A stretch of DNA of 64,000 nucleotides from Paenibacillus chibensis (GTDB lineage Bacteria > Bacillota > Bacilli > Paenibacillales > Paenibacillaceae): positions 124,001-188,000 of the forward strand of contig NZ_BIMK01000005.1 of NCBI RefSeq assembly GCF_004001045.1. Direction: 5' to 3'. A program made the translations under genes and the position numbers. Under the pieces are notes generated by a model. It was not told where the DNA came from, did not search any database, and saw nothing but the letters and a program-made list of their open reading frames with translations. Each line of letters begins with the position of its first letter. The stretch's first letter is position 1. Shown here piece by piece: positions 1 through 7,719 of this stretch.

Positions 1-377
1 AGGAACGCTTCAGCCCCCGCCGCCTGCGTACCAAACTGCTTGGAGGCGCGGCAGGCTTGGTTGAAGCGCTGATGGATCTGCCCGGGCAGGCCAAGCATCT
101 GTCGGCGCTCCTCAGCCGCGGCAAGCTGAAAGTGGAGATCAGTCTGCCTGAGCTGGAATCGCTGATGCGCAAGCTGGATCAAATCAGCAACAGGCTGTCC
201 TTCAGCATCGTGCTGCTCGCGTTCAGCATCATTATGGTCGGCCTGATCATCGGCTCTTCGCTGAACAGCCAGTCCTCGATCCTGTGGCATTTTCCTGTCA
301 TCGGGATCGGGTTCGGGGTCGCTTTTCTGATGGTGCTGTGGCTGCTCTATGCGATCTTTAAATCGGGGAAATTTTAA
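1..377 (+). CDS. AarF/UbiB-family kinase-like protein, C-terminal fragment
   Basis: Open from the left edge of the window (frame of base 3), so only the last ~125 codons are visible. After a basic, Leu-rich stretch and a short amphipathic helix, the fragment ends in two hydrophobic segments separated by a short loop and closes with a basic tail (KSGKF). This double-membrane-anchor tail is what ABC1/AarF/UbiB proteins usually have behind their kinase-like domain. That domain lies outside the window, so the family call rests only on the tail architecture and is tentative. A strong start is not needed because the reading frame continues upstream. Confidence 0.5.
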   Translation, partial: ERFSPRRLRTKLLGGAAGLVEALMDLPGQAKHLSALLSRGKLKVEISLPELESLMRKLDQISNRLSFSIVLLAFSIIMVGLIIGSSLNSQSSILWHFPVIGIGFGVAFLMVLWLLYAIFKSGKF

Positions 378-487
378 AAATAAATGATTGCCCTTTGACC
401 GGACTCTTATGGTAAGATAACTTTTTAACATGCATATACGGGATGAAAAGATCCTGAAATCGAAATAGAACTAATGAGGTGGATGTT

Positions 488-1894
488 TTGCCAAATTTCT
501 TAGAGCTCGGCGTGCAAGCGCCGTGGGTTAAAACGCTGAAGGAGAACGGAATCGCTGTTCCGACCCCTGTACAGGAGGAGACGATTCCACTGCTTCTGGC
601 AGATCGGGACGTTATAGCCCGCGCGCGGACCGGAACGGGGAAGACGCTTGCCTTCCTGCTGCCGATCATGCAGAAGCTGGATCCTTCCCGGCCCTTTCCA
701 CAGGCGCTGATCATCGCGCCTACGCGCGAGTTGGCGCTTCAGATCACGGAGGAAGCGCGGAAGCTGGCGCATGGTACGGAAATCCGGATTTTGGCCGTTT
801 ACGGCGGCCAGGACGTGGACAAGCAGCTGCGCAAGCTGGAGGGGGGACGGCATCTGATTATCGGAACGCCGGGACGCCTTAACGACCATTTGCGCCGCGG
901 CACGCTGGAGCTTGGCGGCGTGAAGACGCTCGTGCTGGACGAAGCGGATCAGATGCTGCATATGGGCTTCCTGGACGAGGTGGAGACGATCATTCAGGCG
1001 CTTCCTTACAAGCGGCAGACGCTGCTTTTCTCGGCCACGATGCCGGCGGAAGTGAAGCAGCTCGCTTCCTTCTATACGCGGGATGCCGTGGATGTCACGA
1101 TCAAGGTGGAGAACTCGCCGGTGCCGCTGAAGCATATCCGCCAGCTGGTGGTCGAGGTCTCGGACCGTAACAAGCAGCAGGCGCTTATATCGATGATCGA
1201 GACCTACCGGCCGTATCTGGCGATCGTCTTCTGCCGCACGAAACGGCGGGCATCCACGCTGAATTCGGCACTGCTTGAATTGGGCTTGGCTTCTGACGAG
1301 CTGCATGGCGACTTGTCGCAGGCGAAGCGGGAGCAGGTCATGAAGCGTTTCCGGGAGGCCAAGCTGCAGATTCTGGTCGCGACCGACGTTGCGGCGCGGG
1401 GTCTGGACGTGGAAGGCGTGACCCATGTATTCAACTACGATATTCCGCATGAAGTGGATAGCTACATCCACCGGATCGGCCGTACCGGCCGTGCCGGGGA
1501 GAAGGGGATGGCCATTACGCTCGCTTCCCCGAGGGACAAGGGAGAGCTGCAGCGGATCGAGCAGGGCATCTCATACACGATTGAACGCCGCCGCTATGAG
1601 AAGGATGGCGCCATCGTCGAAACCAGAAGTCCTTCACGTTCCGCTTCCGGCCATGCCGGCAAGAGCGGCGGACGGAAGGATCAAGACGGACGCGGCAAGG
1701 AAGGCCGTCCATCCGCAGGCGGACGCCGCGGCGAGGGACGCGGCAACCAGGGGCGCGCCGGGTCAGGCGGAGGCGCCAAACGCGGCGCGTCCGGCGGACG
1801 CAGCCAAGGCCGCAGCGAATCGCCTGCGCAGGGCAGCAGGGGTGGACGCGGCTCTTCAACCGGCCGCCGCGGCGGTTCAGGCCGCAGAGGATAA
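488..1894 (+). CDS. DEAD-box ATP-dependent RNA helicase with RGG-rich tail
   Basis: Unwinds RNA using ATP; such helicases act in ribosome assembly, mRNA decay and cold adaptation. From the chosen start the motifs are in order: Q-motif region, ARTGTGKT (residues 46-53), PTRELALQ, GTPGR, DEAD (151-154), SAT, and HRIGRTGR near the end of the second RecA domain. The last ~80 residues are low-complexity Arg/Gly/Ser, a basic disordered tail that typically binds RNA. TTG at 488 is preferred because GAGGTGG (476-482) sits 5 nt before it; the in-frame GTG at 479 lies inside that ribosome site. Paralogues in Bacilli include CshA, CshB and YfmL; I cannot decide which is the orthologue. A terminator follows. 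Confidence 0.93.
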   Translation: MPNFLELGVQAPWVKTLKENGIAVPTPVQEETIPLLLADRDVIARARTGTGKTLAFLLPIMQKLDPSRPFPQALIIAPTRELALQITEEARKLAHGTEIRILAVYGGQDVDKQLRKLEGGRHLIIGTPGRLNDHLRRGTLELGGVKTLVLDEADQMLHMGFLDEVETIIQALPYKRQTLLFSATMPAEVKQLASFYTRDAVDVTIKVENSPVPLKHIRQLVVEVSDRNKQQALISMIETYRPYLAIVFCRTKRRASTLNSALLELGLASDELHGDLSQAKREQVMKRFREAKLQILVATDVAARGLDVEGVTHVFNYDIPHEVDSYIHRIGRTGRAGEKGMAITLASPRDKGELQRIEQGISYTIERRRYEKDGAIVETRSPSRSASGHAGKSGGRKDQDGRGKEGRPSAGGRRGEGRGNQGRAGSGGGAKRGASGGRSQGRSESPAQGSRGGRGSSTGRRGGSGRRG

Positions 1895-1912
1895 ACGCAC
1901 ACAATCAGAATA

Positions 1913-1950
1913 CCGGGAGATCGCCCTGCAAGGGGCGCTCCCGGTTTTTT
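1913..1950 (+). terminator. Intrinsic terminator of helicase gene
   Basis: CCGGGAG...CTCCCGG stem with inner CGCCC/GGGCG pairing, followed by a run of T (1945-1950). It begins 19 nt after the helicase stop codon. Confidence 0.85.
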
Positions 1951-2133
1951 ACTTGGACTTCCATCGAATTTTTGCCGGGAATTCATTGCCGAACGCCTCA
2001 TAGACTACAATAAAGGATGCTTCTGTTCGAATGTTGCTAACAAGTGGGGTTCCGGCAGGAAGGGAACCAATCAATATGCAATGAACCCGGATCCGTATTC
2101 TCAGATTCTATAAAAGAAAGGTCTTGACGCCAT

Positions 2134-3147
2134 ATGATCAAACTTAGCATTTTGGATCAATCGACCATATCGGAAGGAAGCTCGCCGGTCGAGGCTCTGG
2201 CCCAAACAGGCCGGATGGCCCAGGAAGCCGAACGCATGGGTTATCACCGCTTTTGGGTATCGGAGCATCACTTTTCCCCGAATTTGGCCGGCACAAGCCC
2301 GGAGGTTCTGATTTCGCATCTGGCCGCGATCACTTCTACCCTCCGCATCGGCTCCGGGGGCGTGATGCTGCCGCATTACAGCTCCTATAAGGTGGCCGAG
2401 AACTTCCGCGTGCTCGAAGGCTTGTATCCGGGGCGCATCGACCTCGGCCTGGGGAGAGCTCCGGGCGGGATGCCGCTCGCGACGCGGGCTCTTCAGGAAG
2501 GAAAGATGCGGAATGTGGACCGCTATGCCGAGCAGATCGCCGATTTAAGCGCCTATCTGACGGATACGCTCAGCCCGTCGCATCCGCTGTCCGGACTGCT
2601 GGCTACGCCGCTGGTCCGTACCGTCCCGGAAATGTGGATGCTCGGCTCCAGCGGGGGCAGTGCGGGCATTGCGGCCCAGCAGGGCACCGGCTTTGCCTTC
2701 GCCCAGTTTATCAACGGCTCCGGCGGGGCGGATGCGATGCGGTGGTACCAAGACCATTTCATCCCGTCCGCGGTGATGGATAAGCCCAGATCGCTCCTGG
2801 CCATTTTTGCGGTCTGCGCGGAAACGGAGGAAGAGGCGAACCGGCTGGCCTCCAGTATGGATTTATCCCTGCTGCTGCTGGAGAAGGGCGGTGCTTCCGG
2901 CGGCACGCCTTCGGTTGAACGGGCAATGAACTATCCTTACTCTCCCTATGACCGCATGCGGATGCAGGAGAACCGCAAACGGATGATCGTCGGCTCTCCC
3001 GCGCAGATCAAGCGCAAGATCGAAAGCCTGTGCGAGGAGTACCGGACGGATGAAGTGATGATCGCCAGCATCATCCACCGGTTTGAAGACAAGGTGAAGT
3101 CCTTCCGGCTGATGGCCGAAGCTTTTGGGCTTTCGAATAAAGGCTGA
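2134..3147 (+). CDS. LLM-class (luciferase-like) flavin-dependent oxidoreductase
   Basis: 337-residue protein of the bacterial-luciferase-like TIM-barrel family, which uses reduced flavin to oxidise small organic substrates. Family marks are the N-terminal 'LSILDQS' strand, the SEHH motif in 'RFWVSEHHF', the 'RIGSGGVMLPHYSSYKVAE' segment, the 'GRIDLGLGRAPGG' flavin-site segment, and the C-terminal 'VGSPAQIKRKIE' stretch. Length matches the short MsnO8/YhbW-type subgroup. ATG at 2134 follows a weak GAAAGG. It stands alone between a terminator and the glutathione-peroxidase promoter, so context does not suggest a substrate; the family is too broad to assign one. Confidence 0.88.
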   Translation: MIKLSILDQSTISEGSSPVEALAQTGRMAQEAERMGYHRFWVSEHHFSPNLAGTSPEVLISHLAAITSTLRIGSGGVMLPHYSSYKVAENFRVLEGLYPGRIDLGLGRAPGGMPLATRALQEGKMRNVDRYAEQIADLSAYLTDTLSPSHPLSGLLATPLVRTVPEMWMLGSSGGSAGIAAQQGTGFAFAQFINGSGGADAMRWYQDHFIPSAVMDKPRSLLAIFAVCAETEEEANRLASSMDLSLLLLEKGGASGGTPSVERAMNYPYSPYDRMRMQENRKRMIVGSPAQIKRKIESLCEEYRTDEVMIASIIHRFEDKVKSFRLMAEAFGLSNKG

Positions 3148-3173
3148 ACCCAGGAGTAAGGAAGTAAGGAAAC

Positions 3174-3201
3174 TTGCACTTGCATATCACTGGTGTATGA
3201 T
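3174..3201 (+). promoter_or_regulatory. SigA-type promoter for glutathione peroxidase gene
   Basis: TTGCAC (3174-3179), 16-nt spacer, TATGAT (3196-3201), about 85 nt before the chosen start. Downstream leader shows no riboswitch-like structure. Confidence 0.6.
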
Positions 3202-3287
3202 GGAAGAGAGCGTAAAACTCGTTCAAAAGCCAAAGCCAAGCCCGGGAAAATAAACGGGTACTATTTTCAAGAAAGCGGGGAATGGAA

Positions 3288-3764
3288 ATGTCCGTCTATT
3301 CATTTTCAGCCGCCACAACGGCGGGCAAGGAAGTATCTCTTGAGGATTACAAGGGCAAGGTGCTGGTCATTGCCAATACCGCCAGCCAATGCGGGCTCAC
3401 ACCGCAGTATGGCGATCTGCAAAAGCTTTATGACCGTTACCGGGAGCAGGGACTGGAGATTCTCGGATTTCCATGCAACCAATTCGGCGGGCAGGAGCCT
3501 GGCAGCAGCGAAGAAGCGGCATCCTTTTGCCAGTTGAATTACGGGGTATCGTTCCCTGTTTTCGCGAAAATCGACGTTAATGGGGAGAATGCCCATCCGC
3601 TCTTCACTTATCTGAAGGAGCAGCAGCCCGGAGACGGAAACAGCGATATCCAGTGGAACTTTACGAAGTTTCTGGTGAACCGCAGCGGCGAGGTTGTCGC
3701 CCGGTTCGAGCCGAAGGAAGCTCCGGAAACGATGACAGGCGCCATTGAACAGCTGCTCAAATAA
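3288..3764 (+). CDS. bsaA: Glutathione peroxidase-family thiol peroxidase
   Basis: Cytoplasmic thiol peroxidase reducing hydroperoxides, in Bacilli normally with thioredoxin rather than glutathione. The peroxidatic residue is Cys35 (NTASQCGLT) where animal enzymes have selenocysteine. The FPCNQFGGQEPG motif and the WNFTKFLV motif supply the rest of the catalytic Gln/Trp/Asn set, and a second Cys before 'QLNYGVSFP' is the probable resolving Cys. Length (158 aa) is normal. ATG at 3288 is preferred over ATG 3282 because GGGGA (3277-3281) is correctly spaced only for the former. Its own promoter and terminator make it monocistronic. Confidence 0.92.
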   Translation: MSVYSFSAATTAGKEVSLEDYKGKVLVIANTASQCGLTPQYGDLQKLYDRYREQGLEILGFPCNQFGGQEPGSSEEAASFCQLNYGVSFPVFAKIDVNGENAHPLFTYLKEQQPGDGNSDIQWNFTKFLVNRSGEVVARFEPKEAPETMTGAIEQLLK

Positions 3765-3806
3765 GAGCGGATTTATCCTGTCATCGAAGTCACATAGAAG
3801 GCACAA

Positions 3807-3836
3807 GGGTCTGTCCGAAGCGGCAGACTCTTTTTC
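3807..3836 (+). terminator. Intrinsic terminator after glutathione peroxidase
   Basis: GTCTG...CAGAC stem with inner CCG/CGG pairing and an AAG loop, then a T-rich tract (3831-3835). It separates this gene from fhs. Confidence 0.7.
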
Positions 3837-3872
3837 AAATGAATATGAGTACATAGGAGGTACGATCAAGTC

Positions 3873-5504
3873 ATGAAGCCAATCATGGAAGTTGCAGGTT
3901 TGATCGGTGTAGAGGAAGAAGAACTGGAGCTGTATGGCCGCTATAAGGCGAAGTTAAGCCCCTCATTATATGAGCGCGTGAAATCGCGCAAGGACGGCAA
4001 GCTGGTGCTGGTCACCGCGATGAACCCGACACCGGCAGGGGAAGGGAAGACGCTCACGACGATCGGCCTCGCGCAGGCGCTGAACGCGCTCGGGCACAAG
4101 ACGGTGGCCGCTCTGCGCGAGCCTTCGCTGGGACCGTGCTTCGGCATGAAGGGAGGAGCTACGGGCAGCGGCAGGGCGCAGATTGTTCCTTCCGAGGACA
4201 TCAACCTGCATTTTACAGGCGATCTTCATGCCATTACGTCTGCGCATAATTTGCTGGCAGCCATGATCGATAACCACATGTATCATGGCAATGCGCTCCG
4301 GCTGAACCCGCAGCGGATCGTGTGGAAGCGGGCAATGGACATGAATGATCGCAGCCTGCGCGGGATCGTGACCGGACTCGGCGAGGGCAACGGGACCGTT
4401 CGGGAAGGGAGCTTTCTGATCACGACTGCTTCCGAAGTCATGGCGGTGCTTTGCCTGAGCGAGGATATAGAGGACCTGAAGCAGCGCCTGGGACGTATGA
4501 TCATCGGCTACAGCCAGGAAGGCGAGCCTGTAACGGCTGCGCAGATTGGCGCTGTCGAGGCGATGGCGATTCTGCTGAAGGATGCGGTCAAGCCTAACCT
4601 CGTCCAGGCGCTCGAAGGCACGCCGGTGATCGTGCATGGCGGTCCTTTCGCCAATATCGCGCATGGGTGCAGCAGCGTTATCGGCACGCGCCTGGCCCTT
4701 AAGCTTGGGGAGATCGTGGTGACGGAAGCGGGCTTTGGGGCCGACCTGGGCGCAGAGAAATTCATGGACATCAAATGCAGGCAGGCCGGACTGAAGCCGG
4801 AGGCAGCCGTATTGGTGGTGACGGTCAAGGCGCTGAAATATAACGGCGGCGCTGCCAAAGACCGGCTGCATGAGCCGGATATGCAGGCATTGACGGCGGG
4901 TCTGGCCAATATGAAGCGGCATGTGGAGAACTTGAAGAAGTTCGGTGTGCCCGCGGTGGTGGCCGTTAACCATTTTGCAGATGACCTGCCGGAAGAGGTC
5001 GAGCGTGTGCTTGGGGAATGCCGGGCGATGCAGGTGCCTGCGGCCGTATCCACAGTATGGGCGGAAGGCGGCACGGGCGGAAGAGAGCTGGCGGAAGCAC
5101 TCGTCGGCCTGCTGGAGGAGAATGCCTCCAGCTATCGTCCGCTGTATGAGCTTGAGACGGATATCCGGTCCAAGATCGGAACCATCGTCCGGGAAATCTA
5201 CCGGGGAGCCGGCGTGGAGTATTCACCTTCCGCCTTGCGGAGCCTGGCGGATATCGAGAAATCGGGATACGGCAGCGTGCCCGTCTGCATGGCCAAAACC
5301 CAATATTCGTTTTCGGATCAGCCGCGTCTTTTGGGAGCGCCGGAGGGCTTTACCGTACAGGTGCGGGAAATTTCCCTCTCTGCCGGAGCAGGCTTTGCGG
5401 TCGTTCAAACCGGGAGCATCATGACGATGCCGGGCCTACCAAAATCGCCGGCGGCCGAGCATATGAGCATCGACGGGGACGGTAAGATCTCGGGATTGTT
5501 CTGA
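3873..5504 (+). CDS. fhs: Formate--tetrahydrofolate ligase
   Basis: ATP-dependent formation of 10-formyl-THF from formate and THF, feeding one-carbon units to purine and formyl-Met synthesis. The P-loop TPAGEGKT is at residues 53-60, and the family segments 'REPSLGPCFGMKGGATG', 'INLHFTGD', 'TEAGFGADLGAEKF' and the C-terminal 'MTMPGLPKSPAAEHM' are present. 543 residues is slightly below the common ~555. AGGAGG (3854-3859) precedes ATG 3873. No ZTP riboswitch is visible in front of this copy, although one is present ahead of rpiB-ywlG-glyA at 50 kb. Transcribed alone, convergent with the next gene. Confidence 0.97.
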   Translation: MKPIMEVAGLIGVEEEELELYGRYKAKLSPSLYERVKSRKDGKLVLVTAMNPTPAGEGKTLTTIGLAQALNALGHKTVAALREPSLGPCFGMKGGATGSGRAQIVPSEDINLHFTGDLHAITSAHNLLAAMIDNHMYHGNALRLNPQRIVWKRAMDMNDRSLRGIVTGLGEGNGTVREGSFLITTASEVMAVLCLSEDIEDLKQRLGRMIIGYSQEGEPVTAAQIGAVEAMAILLKDAVKPNLVQALEGTPVIVHGGPFANIAHGCSSVIGTRLALKLGEIVVTEAGFGADLGAEKFMDIKCRQAGLKPEAAVLVVTVKALKYNGGAAKDRLHEPDMQALTAGLANMKRHVENLKKFGVPAVVAVNHFADDLPEEVERVLGECRAMQVPAAVSTVWAEGGTGGRELAEALVGLLEENASSYRPLYELETDIRSKIGTIVREIYRGAGVEYSPSALRSLADIEKSGYGSVPVCMAKTQYSFSDQPRLLGAPEGFTVQVREISLSAGAGFAVVQTGSIMTMPGLPKSPAAEHMSIDGDGKISGLF

Positions 5505-5505
5505 C

Positions 5506-5535
5506 ACAAGAAAAACCAGCACAAGAAAAACCAGC
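5506..5535 (+). repeat. 15-bp perfect tandem duplication
   Basis: ACAAGAAAAACCAGC occurs twice head to tail (5506-5520 and 5521-5535) directly after the fhs stop codon. The second copy supplies the 5' arm of the terminator; the first could form an alternative arm with the same 3' strand. Confidence 0.85.
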
Positions 5536-5577
5536 CTTTCATCCCGCGAATCTGGCGGGGAAGGGCTGGTTTTTTTA
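5529..5577. terminator. Bidirectional terminator between fhs and convergent SDR gene
   Basis: AACCAGCC (5529-5536) pairs with GGCTGGTT (5564-5571), with T7 following on the plus strand and A-rich DNA before it, giving a U-tract on the minus strand too. It serves both convergent genes. Confidence 0.85.
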
Positions 5578-5607
5578 TCCCTCGTCCGAGGGTTCAGCGC
5601 ATGCGCC

Positions 5608-6261
5608 CTAGCTTCCGGATTCATCCGAGCCTTTAAGACCTCTCAGCGCGTCATTCAGCGTTTCGGGGCCCTCGATCAGATCGAAGGCACGGTTATGCGC
5701 TTCCTCCATGCGGAGGGACAATACGGCTGCTGCGGCTACATCATCGCGGGAAATCCGGCCAGATTGCGCCAGGTGCAGGGCAGCCGAGACGCGGCCGGTA
5801 CCCGGATCATTCGTCAGTCCCCCGGGCCGGATGATCGTATAGACCATGCCGCTTTCTTCAAGGACCTTTTCCGCCTTGCGCTTGGCGATTAGAAAGGGCT
5901 TCAGAAACGGCGGCATGTCCTCCGGATTCGTCGTGCCCATGGAACTGATCAGAACAAATCGCGGGATTTGATCCAGCACGCACTGCTCGATCAGCCGCAC
6001 CGTTCCGACATGGTCCACATGCTCGGGATCGCCTTTAGCACCTGCGCCGACGGAGCAGATGACGACATCGGCCCCCTTGAGTCCCTCCGAGAAGGATTCG
6101 GATAAATCGCCGAGATAAGCCGTTGCTCCCGCAGCCTCCATATCACGGCGATGCTCTTCATTCCGTACGAGACCGCGTACCTCATAACCCTCTTTGACCA
6201 ACTCCCTGACGATCCGTCCTCCGGTCTGCCCGTGAGCTCCGGCAACAAATACGGTTGTCAT
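5608..6261 (-). CDS. NAD(P)-binding atypical SDR-family protein (YhfK-like)
   Basis: 217-residue single-domain Rossmann protein of the atypical SDR group that resembles NmrA/YhfK proteins. The dinucleotide motif is GAHGQTG near residue 8; 'VICSVGAGAKGDPEHVDHVG' and 'RFVLISSMG' follow, then 'IIRPGGLTNDPGTG' and a substrate-region tail. No YxxxK motif is visible, as is common in this group, so it may be a sensor or a reductase acting on an unknown substrate. GAGGTGT is well placed before the ATG. It is convergent with fhs and divergent from the FNR-controlled channel gene. Confidence 0.85.
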   Translation of the reverse strand: MTTVFVAGAHGQTGGRIVRELVKEGYEVRGLVRNEEHRRDMEAAGATAYLGDLSESFSEGLKGADVVICSVGAGAKGDPEHVDHVGTVRLIEQCVLDQIPRFVLISSMGTTNPEDMPPFLKPFLIAKRKAEKVLEESGMVYTIIRPGGLTNDPGTGRVSAALHLAQSGRISRDDVAAAAVLSLRMEEAHNRAFDLIEGPETLNDALRGLKGSDESGS

Positions 6262-6604
6262 CGCACAACACCTCCATCATTCTTTTACCCATTCAAGTAT
6301 GCGCCCTAAGCATAGTTGAGATTGGTGTAAAGAGGAAAAAGGGTCACTGGACCGCCTTGCTGCAGCCATGGCCGGATCATCAGCGTATCGATCTGAGCAT
6401 GGCTGGTTGCCCATATCCCCGTATATTTATTTTTCGGAAAATTATGTGATAATTTTCACATAATATCTCATTGAAATTTCTTACAATGATAATGAATAAG
6501 AAACCGGATGGCGGGCTTTACATCCCTGATTCGTTCAAATCTGTATAGATTAAATTTTAGATAAGGTGAATCCTACCATACGAGCATGCAAAGGAGAGGA
6601 CGTT
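6262..6604. other. Intergenic region with FNR-type promoter
   Basis: 343 bp between divergent genes. The left part (to about 6420) shows no convincing gene. The right part is AT-rich and holds the FNR-type operator and promoter listed separately, followed by a ~110-nt leader and a strong AAGGAGAGG ribosome site (6591-6599). Confidence 0.6.
6442..6487 (+). promoter_or_regulatory. FNR/CRP-family operator and class II promoter
   Basis: TTATGTGA-N6-TCACATAA is a perfect 8-bp inverted repeat (6442-6463); its core TGTGA-N6-TCACA is the consensus known for Bacillus Fnr and for CRP. A TACAAT -10 box lies at 6482-6487. A start near 6494 would put the operator centre at about -41.5, the classic position of an activating FNR dimer. 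No good -35 box is present, in keeping with activator dependence. Inference: oxygen-limited induction of the channel gene downstream. Confidence 0.8.
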
Positions 6605-7435
6605 ATGGCTTCATACAAACCTCAGCAAATTGCTGAACTCACCGTGGAAACGGGGATCAAGAAGGCTCATAATCCGCTGCTGTCGGTACTGGTGCTGGGA
6701 TTTCTGGCCGGGGCGTTTATCGCGCTCGGATTTTTGCTGGATATCCGCGTCATCGCGAGCGCGCCGAAAGAATGGGGCTCGTTCGCCGGATTCATTGGAG
6801 CAGCTGTCTTTCCAACGGGCCTCATTCTGGTGCTGCTGGCGGGCGGTGAGCTGTTGACCGGCAATATGATGGTTGTGTCCCTGGCACGGATGGCGAAAAA
6901 AATCACGACGCTTGAGCTTTTGAAAAACTGGGTGCTCGTGCTGGCGGCCAACTTTGTCGGCGCACTGTTTGTCGCTTACTTTTTCGGGCATGTCACCGGG
7001 ATGACGGAGAGCGGCCCTTATCTGGATAAGCTGGTGGATATGGCGGGGCATAAGCTGGACGACAGCTTCCTGCAGGCCTTCGTGTCGGGCATCGGCTGCA
7101 ACTGGCTTGTGGCGCTCGCGGTATGGCTCTGTTACGGCACGGACAGTCTCGGCGGCAAAATTCTCGGCATTTGGTTTCCGACCATGGCCTTCGTCGCCAT
7201 CGGATTTCAGCACGTTGTCGCCAACATGTTCCTGATTCCGGCGGCGATTTTCGCGGGCCATTTCACATGGGGGGATTACTTCATGAACTTTATCCCCGTG
7301 CTGCTGGGCAATCTCGTTGGCGGCGTCGTGTTTGTGGCTGCGGCCTACTGGGCCTCTTATCTGCGGAATGCCAAGCCGGCAGAAGCCCGGAAGGTTGCGG
7401 AAACCAAGCCGGCAGGAACGCGTAAGCATGCATGA
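6605..7435 (+). CDS. Formate/nitrite transporter (FNT) family channel
   Basis: 276-residue integral membrane protein with six predicted TM helices. Family marks: the early 'LSVLVLGFLAGAFIALG' helix, the 'LAGGELLTGNMM' broken helix, and the 'GIGCNWLVALAVWL' and 'FQHVVANMFLIP' segments of the FocA/NirC pentamer channel. It carries formate, nitrite or a related small anion across the cytoplasmic membrane. ATG at 6605 with AAGGAGAGG 5 nt upstream is better than the upstream in-frame ATG at 6566. Expression is probably controlled by the FNR-type operator at 6442, which favours a nitrite or formate role under low oxygen. The tail after the last TM is basic and Ala/Lys-rich. Confidence 0.92.
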   Translation: MASYKPQQIAELTVETGIKKAHNPLLSVLVLGFLAGAFIALGFLLDIRVIASAPKEWGSFAGFIGAAVFPTGLILVLLAGGELLTGNMMVVSLARMAKKITTLELLKNWVLVLAANFVGALFVAYFFGHVTGMTESGPYLDKLVDMAGHKLDDSFLQAFVSGIGCNWLVALAVWLCYGTDSLGGKILGIWFPTMAFVAIGFQHVVANMFLIPAAIFAGHFTWGDYFMNFIPVLLGNLVGGVVFVAAAYWASYLRNAKPAEARKVAETKPAGTRKHA

Positions 7436-7454
7436 GATAAGCGATGATAGCAGA

Positions 7455-7494
7455 AGAACCAGCACGCTCTTTAAGGGGCGGCTGGTTCTTTATT
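7455..7494 (+). terminator. Intrinsic terminator of FNT gene
   Basis: AGAACCAGC (7455-7463) pairs perfectly with GCTGGTTCT (7481-7489), followed by a T-rich tract. Confidence 0.85.
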
Positions 7495-7505
7495 TATTCA
7501 AAAGC

Positions 7506-7557
7506 AAAATTCGCCGCCATAAAGTTCGGGGGAACGAAACTTTACGCGGCGAATTTT
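7506..7557. terminator. Second long hairpin, terminator-like
   Basis: Perfect 12-bp arms AAAATTCGCCGC (7506-7517) and GCGGCGAATTTT (7546-7557), with a further AAAGTT.CG/CG.AAACTTT inner stem, ending in TTTTTT. It lies only 12 nt after the previous terminator, without a gene between. It may terminate in both directions or be a relic palindromic element. Confidence 0.6.
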
Positions 7558-7719
7558 TTGGGAGTGGTCCATGATATGGCATAGCTGGCGGAACGAGTCG
7601 TCGTCCCTAATGCTTTATGCTCTTGTTTATTGTTTACCCCTGGAATCGGGCGATGAAACATCATAATTCGATTTTCTTTGCGCATTTTTCTTCCTCCGAT
7701 TAAGATGATAGGAGAGCAC

